Assembly (NCBI GenBank): GCA_050485385.1
Contig: JBJHBG010000025.1
Coordinates: 1 to 47,246 of the forward strand
Reading direction: 5' to 3'
Source of the DNA: RECO01 sp050485385
GTDB taxonomy: Bacteria > Pseudomonadota > Alphaproteobacteria > Geminicoccales > Geminicoccaceae
Length of the DNA: 47,246 bases
The position numbers and the translations under genes were made by a program. The notes beneath the pieces are model-generated. The model worked only from the letters and a program-made list of their open reading frames with translations. It was not told the origin of the DNA and did not search any database. This document shows, one piece after another, positions 24,248 to 31,790 of the stretch (its first letter is position 1; each line of letters begins with the position of its first letter).

Positions 24248-24290
24248 CTCTACGTCATTCCTGCGACCATGGCAGCCGTCGCGATGCAAC

Positions 24291-26705
24291 TCAGGCACTC
24301 GCCCTGAGCGCCCGGTGATCGGCTTCGTCGTGCAGACCGGCCATGACCAGCAATTCGGTGCGCATGGCGTCGGCGAGCCCGGCATGGAGGTGGCGCAGTT
24401 CGTCCAGGGTCCAGGCGCAGGACGCGATGGAGTCCGTCACGCGCAGCATGGGCAGCGAGAGCGCGTCGCGGAGGTGGCGGTAGCCGGCGAAGGCCGCGGG
24501 CGTGCCGACGGTGGCTGCCCGCGCCAGCAGTTCCGCGTCCCGCAGCGCGTCGGTGATGCCGTGCGCCGTCGCCGGGTCCTTGAAGTAGCCCGCATCGCCG
24601 ACCAGGGCCCAACCCGGACCGTAGGGCTGGCGGAGAAAGCCGGTGATCCCGTCGAAGCTGCGCAGGGGCACTCGCACGTCGCCCACCTCGTCGGCAAGTG
24701 CCGGGGCCACGGCGCGGAGCAGCCGCATCAGACAGGCGGCGGGCTCGCCGGCCATCGCCTCGGCCCGGCGCGCGGCCGCCACGCTGACGAAAACGACATG
24801 GTCGCCGCCATTGGTGGGGATGGCGCCGGCGGTGGCGCCGGGGGCGAAGTGCCAGCGATAGCCCTCGTCGCGCAGCCCCGCGAGGTAGCCATAGAGCAGC
24901 GCCGAGCGGCGCTTGCCCTGATGGACCACCGGGGCCTCGACCAGCCTGGCGGTGCGCGAGGCCACGCCGTCGGCACCGACGACCAGCCGCGCCCGCACCT
25001 CGAAGGTTCGGCCGCTCCGCTCGCGCAAGACCGCGCCAACGACGCGCCCAGCTTGGTCGCGCAGGAGGTCCTGAAGGCTCCAGCCGAAGGCCACCTCGGC
25101 GCCGGCACGGCGCGCGGCTTGGACCAGGAGCGGGTCGAGGACGGTGCGCTTGGGGGCGTACAGGGCGTCCACGCCGTATTGCGGCTCGATGCGCACGGGG
25201 GCCGCCACCTCGCCATAGTGGAAGGTGGTGAGCCGCACCGGCGGGGTGCCGGCGGCGCGGACCTGGTCGAGCACGCCCCAGCGCTGGAGCTGGACGACGG
25301 CGCCGCGCATCAGGGCGTGGGTCGAGAGCGTGTCGTCGCCCTCCCGGCCGCGGTCGACGGCGAGCACCTTCGCCCCGTCTCGGGCGAGCAGCATGGCGGT
25401 TGCGGCCCCGGCACAGCGGGCACCGATCACCAGCACGTCGACGTCGCGGGGCAACGGCGAGGCGGGGGAGCGCATGGCGGTCACTCCTCGGGGGTTGAGG
25501 CCGGCAGGCAGGTGGGCGGCGAGGTGGCGAGCCAGCTCGCGCGCGTCGTCGCCGACGCCGTCGATGAAGGTGGACTTGCGGCGGCGGAGGAACGGCAGGC
25601 CCAGGGCATAGACGCCGGGCAGTGCGGTGATGCCACCGTCGTGGGCGATCTCGCCCCGTTCGTCGAGCACCGGCAGGCGCAACCACGGATAGCGGCGCTC
25701 GAAACCCGTCGCCCAGATCACCGTCTCGATGCCCTCGGCGCGCAGGTCGAGGGTGGTGGGCGGCGCGTCGAGGACGAGCGGTGCGGGGCCGGCGTCGGCC
25801 GGCAGATCGGGCAGCGCCGCGTCGATCCGCCGGAGCAGACGCCGGAGCTTCCGGTCCGCCGCGTCGGTCGTCGCCTCGAGATCGCCCGCGAAGCGCAGCT
25901 CGCGATCCGTGCCGTCCACCGCCCGGCCGAGCAGCCGCACGCCGGCGGCGCCGAGTGTGGCGAGGTCGATGTTGCGGCGGTCTCGATGGCCGACGAGCTG
26001 GAGCGAGGGCTGGTTGCGGGCATGGGCCAGGTCCGGCACGGCGTCATGCCGCTCGTCGAGGATGCCCGCCCGATCCAGGAGCCAGATCAGGTCGTGGCCG
26101 CGATAGGTGCGCGGTGCTCGGATGTGGCGGGACACGGCGAGCGTCACCGCCCGCCCGCTGCGCCGGAGTTCGTCCGCGATCTGCACGCCGGAAGCCGAGG
26201 CGCCGACGACCAGGACACCGCCCGATGGCAAGGCCGTGGGATCGCGATAGGTCGAGGGCGAAAGCTGATGGGCCTCCAGGCGACGGGCGAAGGCGGGGAC
26301 GAGCGGCCGGTCGCAGGCGCCGGTGGCGACGACGACGGCGCGCGCCGCATGGACGCCCGCCGTGGTGACCACCCGGTAGCGCCAGGCCGAACCTTCGACC
26401 GCCAGCACCTCGACGCCCTCCAGCACGGGCGCCTCGAAGCTCCGCGCGTAGGCCCGGAGGTAATCGGCGGTCGCGGCCGCCGTCATGAAGCCGTCCGGCT
26501 CCGGCCCCCGGTAGCGCCAGCCCGGCAGGCGGGCGAACCAGTTGGGGGTCAGCAGGCGCAGGCTCGCCCAGCGTTCGCTCCGCCAGCGCTCGGCCGTGCG
26601 GCGCCGCTCGAGCACGGCGTGGTCGATGCCGTGGGTGGCGAGTTCGTGGCTTATGGCGAGACCGGCCTGGCCGGCGCCGATGACGACGACGTCGGTGCGC
26701 TGCAT
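24291..26705 (-). CDS. Double flavoprotein: CzcO-like monooxygenase fused to FAD oxidoreductase
   Basis: One frame of 804 codons holds two complete flavoproteins. Residues about 1-400 are a CzcO/FMO-like NAD(P)H monooxygenase: FAD motif VVVIGAGQAGLAISHEL, NADP motif GVLVVGASASGVQIADEL, and the ATG-type motif VIWATGFERRYPW. From residue 411 a geranylgeranyl-reductase/aromatic-hydroxylase-type flavoprotein begins: FAD motif VLVIGARCAGAATAML, the DG motif ARLVVGADGVASRTARL and the GD motif ALVGDAGYFKDPATAHG. At the junction (ATG at 25475) there is a GAGGAG ribosome binding site, and the neighbouring frame ends in TGA five bases before that ATG. This may therefore be two genes joined by an indel or a genuine fusion. 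It lies between the OsmC gene and the globin-bearing regulator. Confidence 0.85.
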   Translation of the reverse strand: MQRTDVVVIGAGQAGLAISHELATHGIDHAVLERRRTAERWRSERWASLRLLTPNWFARLPGWRYRGPEPDGFMTAAATADYLRAYARSFEAPVLEGVEVLAVEGSAWRYRVVTTAGVHAARAVVVATGACDRPLVPAFARRLEAHQLSPSTYRDPTALPSGGVLVVGASASGVQIADELRRSGRAVTLAVSRHIRAPRTYRGHDLIWLLDRAGILDERHDAVPDLAHARNQPSLQLVGHRDRRNIDLATLGAAGVRLLGRAVDGTDRELRFAGDLEATTDAADRKLRRLLRRIDAALPDLPADAGPAPLVLDAPPTTLDLRAEGIETVIWATGFERRYPWLRLPVLDERGEIAHDGGITALPGVYALGLPFLRRRKSTFIDGVGDDARELARHLAAHLPAGLNPRGVTAMRSPASPLPRDVDVLVIGARCAGAATAMLLARDGAKVLAVDRGREGDDTLSTHALMRGAVVQLQRWGVLDQVRAAGTPPVRLTTFHYGEVAAPVRIEPQYGVDALYAPKRTVLDPLLVQAARRAGAEVAFGWSLQDLLRDQAGRVVGAVLRERSGRTFEVRARLVVGADGVASRTARLVEAPVVHQGKRRSALLYGYLAGLRDEGYRWHFAPGATAGAIPTNGGDHVVFVSVAAARRAEAMAGEPAACLMRLLRAVAPALADEVGDVRVPLRSFDGITGFLRQPYGPGWALVGDAGYFKDPATAHGITDALRDAELLARAATVGTPAAFAGYRHLRDALSLPMLRVTDSIASCAWTLDELRHLHAGLADAMRTELLVMAGLHDEADHRALRASA

Positions 26706-26768
26706 GGAAGGCGCCTTCGCGAAGAGGGGGGGCGGCCGGCCCGATACCGGGCCGGCCGGACGACTGGA

Positions 26769-27353
26769 TCAGGCGGCCATCCGCGTCTCGATCGCGACCG
26801 GCACGCGGTTGGTGATCACGTCGAACACGGCGGAGCGGGCGCGGGCCTGCTCGACGATCTGGCGCAGCTTCTCGTCGGGCGCGTCGCCCTTCATGGTGAA
26901 GGTCACGCGCATCTGCTCGAAGCCGTTCCGTACCTCGTCGGAGAGGCCGAGGATGCCGCGCAGGTCCATGTCGCCCTCCACCGTCGCCGTCACCTCGTGC
27001 AGCGTCACGCCGCGGGCGGCGGCGATGTTGGCGATGCCGGCGGTGAGGCAGACGGCGAGCGCGTGGCAGAGATACTCGACCGGGGTCGGCCCCTCGTCCT
27101 GGCCGCAGAGCACCGCCGGATGGTCGGCGTCGGCGGTGTAAGCCGCCTTGTGCATGTGGTCGCCGCCGGCGCCGTGAAAGCCGTGCATGGTGCTGCGGCA
27201 GTGCGTGCCGTCGAGCCACTGGGTGTCGGCCCGCCAGGTGAAGCGGGCGAGCGCCGGCTGGTTGCGCACGGCGTCGATGGTGGCGAACAGGGTCGGCGTG
27301 TCGACGCCGTTCCGGGGCTCGGGCGCGGGGCGGGTCATGGTCTGGGCGGTCAT
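26769..27353 (-). CDS. OsmC family protein
   Basis: A 194-residue cytosolic OsmC/Ohr-fold protein. The family reduces organic hydroperoxides with paired cysteines, or binds small molecules in less typical members. The conserved core GQDEGPTPVEYLCHALAVCL contains both expected helix cysteines, and the C-terminal half has the MKGDAPDEKLRQIVEQA region. The ATG at 27353 was chosen because upstream sequence enters a strong hairpin region. It is the first gene of the minus-strand run leading to the double flavoprotein, 63 bases downstream, and is divergent from the MaoC gene. Confidence 0.9.
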   Translation of the reverse strand: MTAQTMTRPAPEPRNGVDTPTLFATIDAVRNQPALARFTWRADTQWLDGTHCRSTMHGFHGAGGDHMHKAAYTADADHPAVLCGQDEGPTPVEYLCHALAVCLTAGIANIAAARGVTLHEVTATVEGDMDLRGILGLSDEVRNGFEQMRVTFTMKGDAPDEKLRQIVEQARARSAVFDVITNRVPVAIETRMAA

Positions 27354-27374
27354 CGGATCGTCCCTTCCGTGATG

Positions 27375-27399
27375 GCCCGCAGCGTGGATCGCTGCGGGC
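27375..27399 (-). promoter_or_regulatory. Perfect hairpin in the OsmC leader
   Basis: GCCCGCAGCG (27375-27384) and CGCTGCGGGC (27390-27399) form a perfect ten-pair stem over a five-base loop, 21 bases before the OsmC start codon. A second hairpin, GGAAGGCAG (27440-27448) with CTGCC-G-TTCC (27467-27476), lies further upstream in the same divergent region. They may be an operator, a leader structure or a transcription barrier; no T-run follows. Confidence 0.4.
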
Positions 27400-27543
27400 G
27401 ACGACGGCAGGGCTAGGGCCCGAGCGTCGAAACGACGGTGGAAGGCAGCGTGGAATTTCGCGGTGCCTGCCGTTCCAACGCGCAACGAGCCAAAGGCCGC
27501 GTCATGGTCCGACCGTCACCAACGATCCGACGGGAGACGACCG

Positions 27544-27999
27544 ATGACCACCACGCTTGCCAGGGACGGCTGGATGCTCACCCTCGCCGGCAAACCCCAA
27601 CCCGGCCAGACGGCAGAGCGGACGCGCCGCACGAGCATGGCCGACGTCGAGGCCTTCAGCGCCATGACCGGCGACATGAACCCGCTGCACTACGACCAAG
27701 CGCTCGCCGCCGCCACGCCGTTCGGCGGCCTGATCGTGCAGGGCGGTGTGACCTCCGGCATCCTCAACGCGCTGGTCGCCGAGGACCTCCCCGGCCCCGG
27801 CACCGTGTTCCTCGGCGTCGAGTGGCGCTTCACCAAGGCCGTGCGCGTCGGCGAGGCGATCACCGGCCGCGTCGAGGTCCTGTCGGTGCGCGACGACAAG
27901 CCGATCTGCCGGCTGCGCACCACCGTCGTGAACGAGGCGGGCGACGTGTGCCTCGAGGGCGAGGCCACCACCTACACCATGCCGCTTCGCCAAGGTTGA
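27544..27999 (+). CDS. MaoC family (hot-dog) enoyl-CoA hydratase
   Basis: A 151-residue single hot-dog domain protein. The hydratase motif with catalytic Asp and His is in MTGDMNPLHYDQALA, followed by FGGLIVQGGVTSGIL. Members such as PhaJ hydrate trans-2-enoyl-CoA to (R)-3-hydroxyacyl-CoA and feed polyhydroxyalkanoate synthesis or other acyl-CoA pathways; the specific substrate cannot be read here. A GGGAGACG ribosome binding site precedes the ATG at 27544. The gene is divergent from the OsmC gene and stands 77 bases before the epimerase. Confidence 0.9.
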   Translation: MTTTLARDGWMLTLAGKPQPGQTAERTRRTSMADVEAFSAMTGDMNPLHYDQALAAATPFGGLIVQGGVTSGILNALVAEDLPGPGTVFLGVEWRFTKAVRVGEAITGRVEVLSVRDDKPICRLRTTVVNEAGDVCLEGEATTYTMPLRQG

Positions 28000-28076
28000 G
28001 TGCGGGTGACGCTGGCACCAGCCGGGGCCGACCGGCTAAGCTCGACCGCACGCAGTCCACCGCGCGGCGAGAGTTC

Positions 28077-29093
28077 ATGACGATCCTGGTTACCGGCACC
28101 GCCGGCTTCATCGGCTACCACACGGCCGAGGTTCTGCTCGCGCGCGGGGACGCGGTCGTGGGCGTCGATTCGGTCAACCCCTATTACGACCCGACGCTCA
28201 AGGAGGCGCGCCTCGCCCGGCTCGGCGAGCATCGGGGTTTCACCGAGGCACGCCTCGACATCGCCGACGCCGCAGCCCTCATGGCGGCATTCGAACGCCA
28301 CCGGCCGGAGCGGGTGATCCACCTCGCGGCCCAGGCGGGCGTGCGCTACTCGGTCGAGCATCCCGAAGCCTATGTCCAAAGCAATCTCGTCGGCTTCGCC
28401 AACGTGCTGGAGGCCTGCCGCCGCTATCCCGTGGCGCACCTCACCTACGCCTCGACCAGTTCCGTCTACGGCGCCAACCAGAAGATGCCCTTCGCCGAGA
28501 CCGACGGCGTGGCCCACCCTTCCAGCCTCTACGCCGCGACCAAGCGCGCCAACGAGGTGATGGCGCACAGCTACGCACACCTCTACGACCTGCCCTGCAC
28601 GGGCCTGCGCTTCTTCACCGTCTACGGCCCCTGGGGCCGCCCGGACATGGCGCTCTTCAAGTTCACCAAGGCGATGCTGGAAGACCGCCCGATCGAGATC
28701 TACAACCACGGCCGCATGCAGCGCGACTTCACCTATGTCGACGACATCGTCGAGCGCGTGGTCCGGGTGAGCGATCGCGTCGCCTGCCCGGATCCGGACT
28801 GGGACGCGAGCGTCAGCCACCCCCTGCCCGATCGGAGCGGCGTGGCGCCCTTCCGCATCTACAACATCGGCCGGGGCGGCCCGGTCCAGCTCATGGACTA
28901 CGTCCAGACGCTGGAAGCCAAGCTGGGGCGCCGGGCGGCATGCTCGATGCTGCCCATGCAGCCGGGCGACGTGCCCGCGACCTTCGCCGACACGACGGCG
29001 CTGGATGCCCTCTTCGGCCAGCGGCAGACGACGCCGGTCGAGGTCGGCATCGGCCGCTTCGTCGACTGGTATCGCGACTACTACGGTGTCTGA
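28077..29093 (+). CDS. NAD-dependent UDP-glucuronate 4-epimerase-type protein
   Basis: A 338-residue extended short-chain dehydrogenase/reductase. The NAD-binding motif is VTGTAGFIGYHTAEVL, the catalytic Ser/Tyr/Lys are in ASTSSVYGA and SLYAATKRANE, and DSVNPYYDPTLKEARLARL is characteristic of the UDP-glucuronate 4-epimerase (LspL/CapI) group. It would interconvert UDP-glucuronate and UDP-galacturonate for surface polysaccharide. The ATG at 28077 gives the family N-terminus. The dehydrogenase gene begins inside its last codons. Confidence 0.9.
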   Translation: MTILVTGTAGFIGYHTAEVLLARGDAVVGVDSVNPYYDPTLKEARLARLGEHRGFTEARLDIADAAALMAAFERHRPERVIHLAAQAGVRYSVEHPEAYVQSNLVGFANVLEACRRYPVAHLTYASTSSVYGANQKMPFAETDGVAHPSSLYAATKRANEVMAHSYAHLYDLPCTGLRFFTVYGPWGRPDMALFKFTKAMLEDRPIEIYNHGRMQRDFTYVDDIVERVVRVSDRVACPDPDWDASVSHPLPDRSGVAPFRIYNIGRGGPVQLMDYVQTLEAKLGRRAACSMLPMQPGDVPATFADTTALDALFGQRQTTPVEVGIGRFVDWYRDYYGV

Positions 29094-30375
29094 AGCCTCC
29101 CACGGCCGCCGCATCGCCGTCGTGGGCCTCGGCTATGTCGGCCTGCCCGTGGCCGCCGCCTTCGCCCGCCTCGGCCCCGTCACGGGCTTCGACGTCGACC
29201 CCGGGCGCGTCGCCGAACTGCGCCGCGGCCACGACCGCACCGGCGAGGTGACGACCGCGGAGCTGGCCGGACTTCGGCTCCACCTCACGACCGATGCGGC
29301 CGACCTCGCCGCCGCCGACTTCTACGTGGTGACGGTGCCGACGCCGGTGACCGATGCGAAGCTGCCCGACCTCGGCCCGCTGCTCAGGGCCTCGCGTAGC
29401 GTCGGCGCGGCGCTCGGGCCGGGCGACGTCGTGGTCTACGAATCGACCGTCTATCCGGGCTGCACCGAGGAGGACTGCGTGCCGGTGCTGGAGGCGGCGA
29501 GCGGGCTGCGGCTGGGGCGGGACTTCGCCGTCGGCTACAGCCCAGAGCGCATCAACCCGGGCGACCGCGCGCACGGGCTCGCCGACATCGTCAAGGTGGT
29601 CGCCGCCTCCGATCCGGCGGCACTGGACGTGGTGGCGCGGGTCTACGGTGCGGTGGTCGGGGCCGGCATCCACGTCGCACCCTCGATCCGCACCGCCGAG
29701 GCCGCCAAAGTGATCGAGAACACCCAGCGCGACCTCAACGTGGCGCTGGTCAACGAGTTGGCGCTGATCTGCCACCGGCTCGGCCTCGATACCCACGACG
29801 TGCTCGCCGCCGCCGGCACCAAGTGGAACTTCCTGCCCTTCCGCCCCGGCCTCGTCGGCGGCCACTGCATCGGCGTCGACCCGTACTACCTGACGCATCG
29901 GGCGGAGCGCGCGGGCCACCATCCCGAGGTGATCCTCGCCGGCCGCCGGATCAACGATTCGATGGCCGGCTTCGTGGCGACCGCGGTGATGCGCCGACTT
30001 GCGGCCAGGGGTGCGCACCACCGCCGCGTCACCGTCCTCGGCTGCACCTTCAAGCCCGACGTCCCGGATGCGCGCAACAGCCAGGTGCGCACACTGGTGA
30101 CGGAGTTGCTGGCGTTCGGCGCCGAGGTGCAGCTGCACGAGCCGCTCCTGCCGGCGGCCGAGGCAGCGCGCCTCTGCGGCGTGCTCCCGCGCGCCTTGGA
30201 CGAGCTGGAACCCGCCGACGCGGTCGTTCTGGCCGTGCCGCACGCCGCCTTCCGCACCGCCGGCTGGCCGCTGATCGAACGCCTGCTCGACGGCGGCCGT
30301 GGCCTCGCCTTCGACCTCGGTGCTACGCTGCCGCGCGACGCAACACCCGCCGGCATCGACCTCTGGCGCCTATGA
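29086..30375 (+). CDS. UDP-N-acetylhexosamine 6-dehydrogenase-type protein
   Basis: A 429-residue nucleotide-sugar dehydrogenase of the UDP-glucose/GDP-mannose dehydrogenase family. It has the NAD motif IAVVGLGYVGLPVAAAF, the helix AKVIENTQRDLNVALVNEL, and the catalytic Cys in GGHCIGVDPYYL. The KWNFLPFRPGLVGGHC stretch points to the TviB/WbpO/CapL branch that oxidises UDP-GalNAc or UDP-GlcNAc to the uronic acid; substrate is inference. A GTG start at 29086 overlaps the epimerase stop by eight bases. The two genes together suggest supply of uronic acid sugars for a capsule or O-antigen, though no glycosyltransferase is nearby. Confidence 0.9.
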   Translation: MSEASHGRRIAVVGLGYVGLPVAAAFARLGPVTGFDVDPGRVAELRRGHDRTGEVTTAELAGLRLHLTTDAADLAAADFYVVTVPTPVTDAKLPDLGPLLRASRSVGAALGPGDVVVYESTVYPGCTEEDCVPVLEAASGLRLGRDFAVGYSPERINPGDRAHGLADIVKVVAASDPAALDVVARVYGAVVGAGIHVAPSIRTAEAAKVIENTQRDLNVALVNELALICHRLGLDTHDVLAAAGTKWNFLPFRPGLVGGHCIGVDPYYLTHRAERAGHHPEVILAGRRINDSMAGFVATAVMRRLAARGAHHRRVTVLGCTFKPDVPDARNSQVRTLVTELLAFGAEVQLHEPLLPAAEAARLCGVLPRALDELEPADAVVLAVPHAAFRTAGWPLIERLLDGGRGLAFDLGATLPRDATPAGIDLWRL

Positions 30376-30464
30376 GCGGGACGCCCGAAACATCGAACGT
30401 CGTTCAAGCGCGGTTCAATGGCGAAAGGCCAGTAAACGCGCCATCCTCGCCGGAAAGGTCGACC

Positions 30465-31055
30465 ATGCCCCGACGCCGCACGTTCCTCGCCACCGCCACC
30501 GCCTTCGGCCTGCTCGCGCCGACAGCACTCCGAGCGTCGCTGCCGGCGGACATGACGGAGCAGATCGAGCGCTACCTCAACGGCATCGAGACGCTGCGCG
30601 CGCGCTTCGTGCAGATCGCCCACGACGGCAGCCTGTCCGAGGGCCGGGTCTACCTGCACCGGCCGGGACGGATGCGGTTCGAGTACGACCCGCCGGCGAC
30701 GCTCCTGATGGTGGCGACCGACTGGCGCGTGGTGATGCAGGACACGCGCACCCGGCAGACCAACACCATACCGGTCAGCCGCACGCCTTTGGGCCTCCTG
30801 CTCGACGACCGCATCCGCCTCTCGGGCGGCGTGACCGTGCGGGCGATGGAGGAGGTCGGCGGCGAGGTGCACGTGGCCGTCTACAAGACCGACGAGCCGG
30901 GCCTCGGCGAGTTGCAACTCGTGTTCGGCCAGAGCCCCCTGGAGTTGCGCCGCTGGCAGGTGCTGGACGCCCAGGGCCGGGTGACGCAGATCCTGCTGGA
31001 GGACATCGAGAAGAACGTCCGGCTGGAGCGAGGCCTGTTCAACGTGCAGCGTTAG
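30465..31055 (+). CDS. lolA: Outer-membrane lipoprotein carrier LolA
   Basis: A 196-residue periplasmic chaperone that carries lipoproteins from LolCDE to the outer membrane. An N-terminal Arg-rich signal (MPRRRTFLATATAFGLLAP, cleaved near ALRA) precedes the LolA fold with IETLRARFVQIAHDG, GRVYLHRPGRMRFEYDPP and a C-terminal half typical of alphaproteobacterial members. The ATG at 30465 was chosen because it directly precedes the signal sequence. A putative lipoprotein gene follows. Confidence 0.9.
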   Translation: MPRRRTFLATATAFGLLAPTALRASLPADMTEQIERYLNGIETLRARFVQIAHDGSLSEGRVYLHRPGRMRFEYDPPATLLMVATDWRVVMQDTRTRQTNTIPVSRTPLGLLLDDRIRLSGGVTVRAMEEVGGEVHVAVYKTDEPGLGELQLVFGQSPLELRRWQVLDAQGRVTQILLEDIEKNVRLERGLFNVQR

Positions 31056-31711
31056 TGCCGCGAAACCTTCGCACCAAGCAGGGCGCTTTCGAGGCGCCGC
31101 ATCCCCCGGCGGTCGGCATTGCCGGCCGCAAGTCGAACGGGCGTGACGGGGGGCGAAACCCCGGTGCGACGTCCTTCTTCATCCTGCGCACCGCACTTCC
31201 GCTCGTGTTGCTGCTCGGCGCGTGTGTCGGCCCGGTGCCCATCGAACGGCTGCCCCTGGGCGATCCGCGCAACGCCCGCGATGCGTTGGAGACGGCGCAC
31301 GCGGCGGGGCCGGTCGGTGCCGCGGTCGCCGGCTTCGCCGCTCCCGAGCCGGACCTGGATGCCCGCTTCCGCGTGCTGTACGCCGCGTCGCGCGGCGTGC
31401 CGGCGCTGAACCCGCGCTTCGAGGAGGGGGCCGGCGAGCCGATGCTGGTGGTCGGGTTCGACCTCCGCGCCGGCGACGACGTGTGCCGCCCGCCCGTCGC
31501 GCCGGGCGGCCCGCTGCGCAGCATCAGCTTCGCCTTCTGCGAGGCCGATCGCCCGATCGCCGCGGTCCGCGCGCCGGCCGAAGGCGACCTTCTCCGGCTC
31601 TACGAACGCCTCGCCCGCACCCTCTTCCCGGACCTCTACCCCGAGCGCTACGGTCTCCGCCTCGGCCCGTTCCCGATCACCATCGGCGGCAGCTTCGGTT
31701 TCGGCCGCTAG
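31055..31711 (+). CDS. Putative lipoprotein, start uncertain
   Basis: I do not recognise the family. The frame has a clear lipobox (LVLLLGAC) with the Cys codon at 31223, followed by a mature part of about 163 residues containing three more Cys and a Gly/Phe end (ITIGGSFGFGR). The only in-frame start upstream of the hydrophobic segment with a standard codon is GTG at 31055, which overlaps the LolA stop but puts 56 residues before the lipid Cys, much longer than usual. A rarer start near 31184 (CTG) would give a normal signal length. It could be a LolA-route client. Confidence 0.6.
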   Translation: MPRNLRTKQGAFEAPHPPAVGIAGRKSNGRDGGRNPGATSFFILRTALPLVLLLGACVGPVPIERLPLGDPRNARDALETAHAAGPVGAAVAGFAAPEPDLDARFRVLYAASRGVPALNPRFEEGAGEPMLVVGFDLRAGDDVCRPPVAPGGPLRSISFAFCEADRPIAAVRAPAEGDLLRLYERLARTLFPDLYPERYGLRLGPFPITIGGSFGFGR

Positions 31712-31750
31712 CCGGCAGCGACGGCGGCACTGCGACGCGGCGTGGATGTC

Positions 31751-31770
31751 GGAGGGAGCCAGAACCCTCC
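31751..31770. terminator. Possible hairpin between convergent genes
   Basis: GGAGGG (31751-31756) and CCCTCC (31765-31770) form a six-pair stem with an eight-base loop between the stops of the putative lipoprotein and ribBA. There is no T-run. A weak bidirectional terminator is possible. Confidence 0.3.
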
Positions 31771-31790
31771 TGCCCGTTGCCGCCCCTACC

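Noticed and set aside
27440..27476. EcfG promoter in the OsmC-MaoC region
   Set aside because: GGAAT and CGTT are present but only 14 bases apart, shorter than the usual 16-17.
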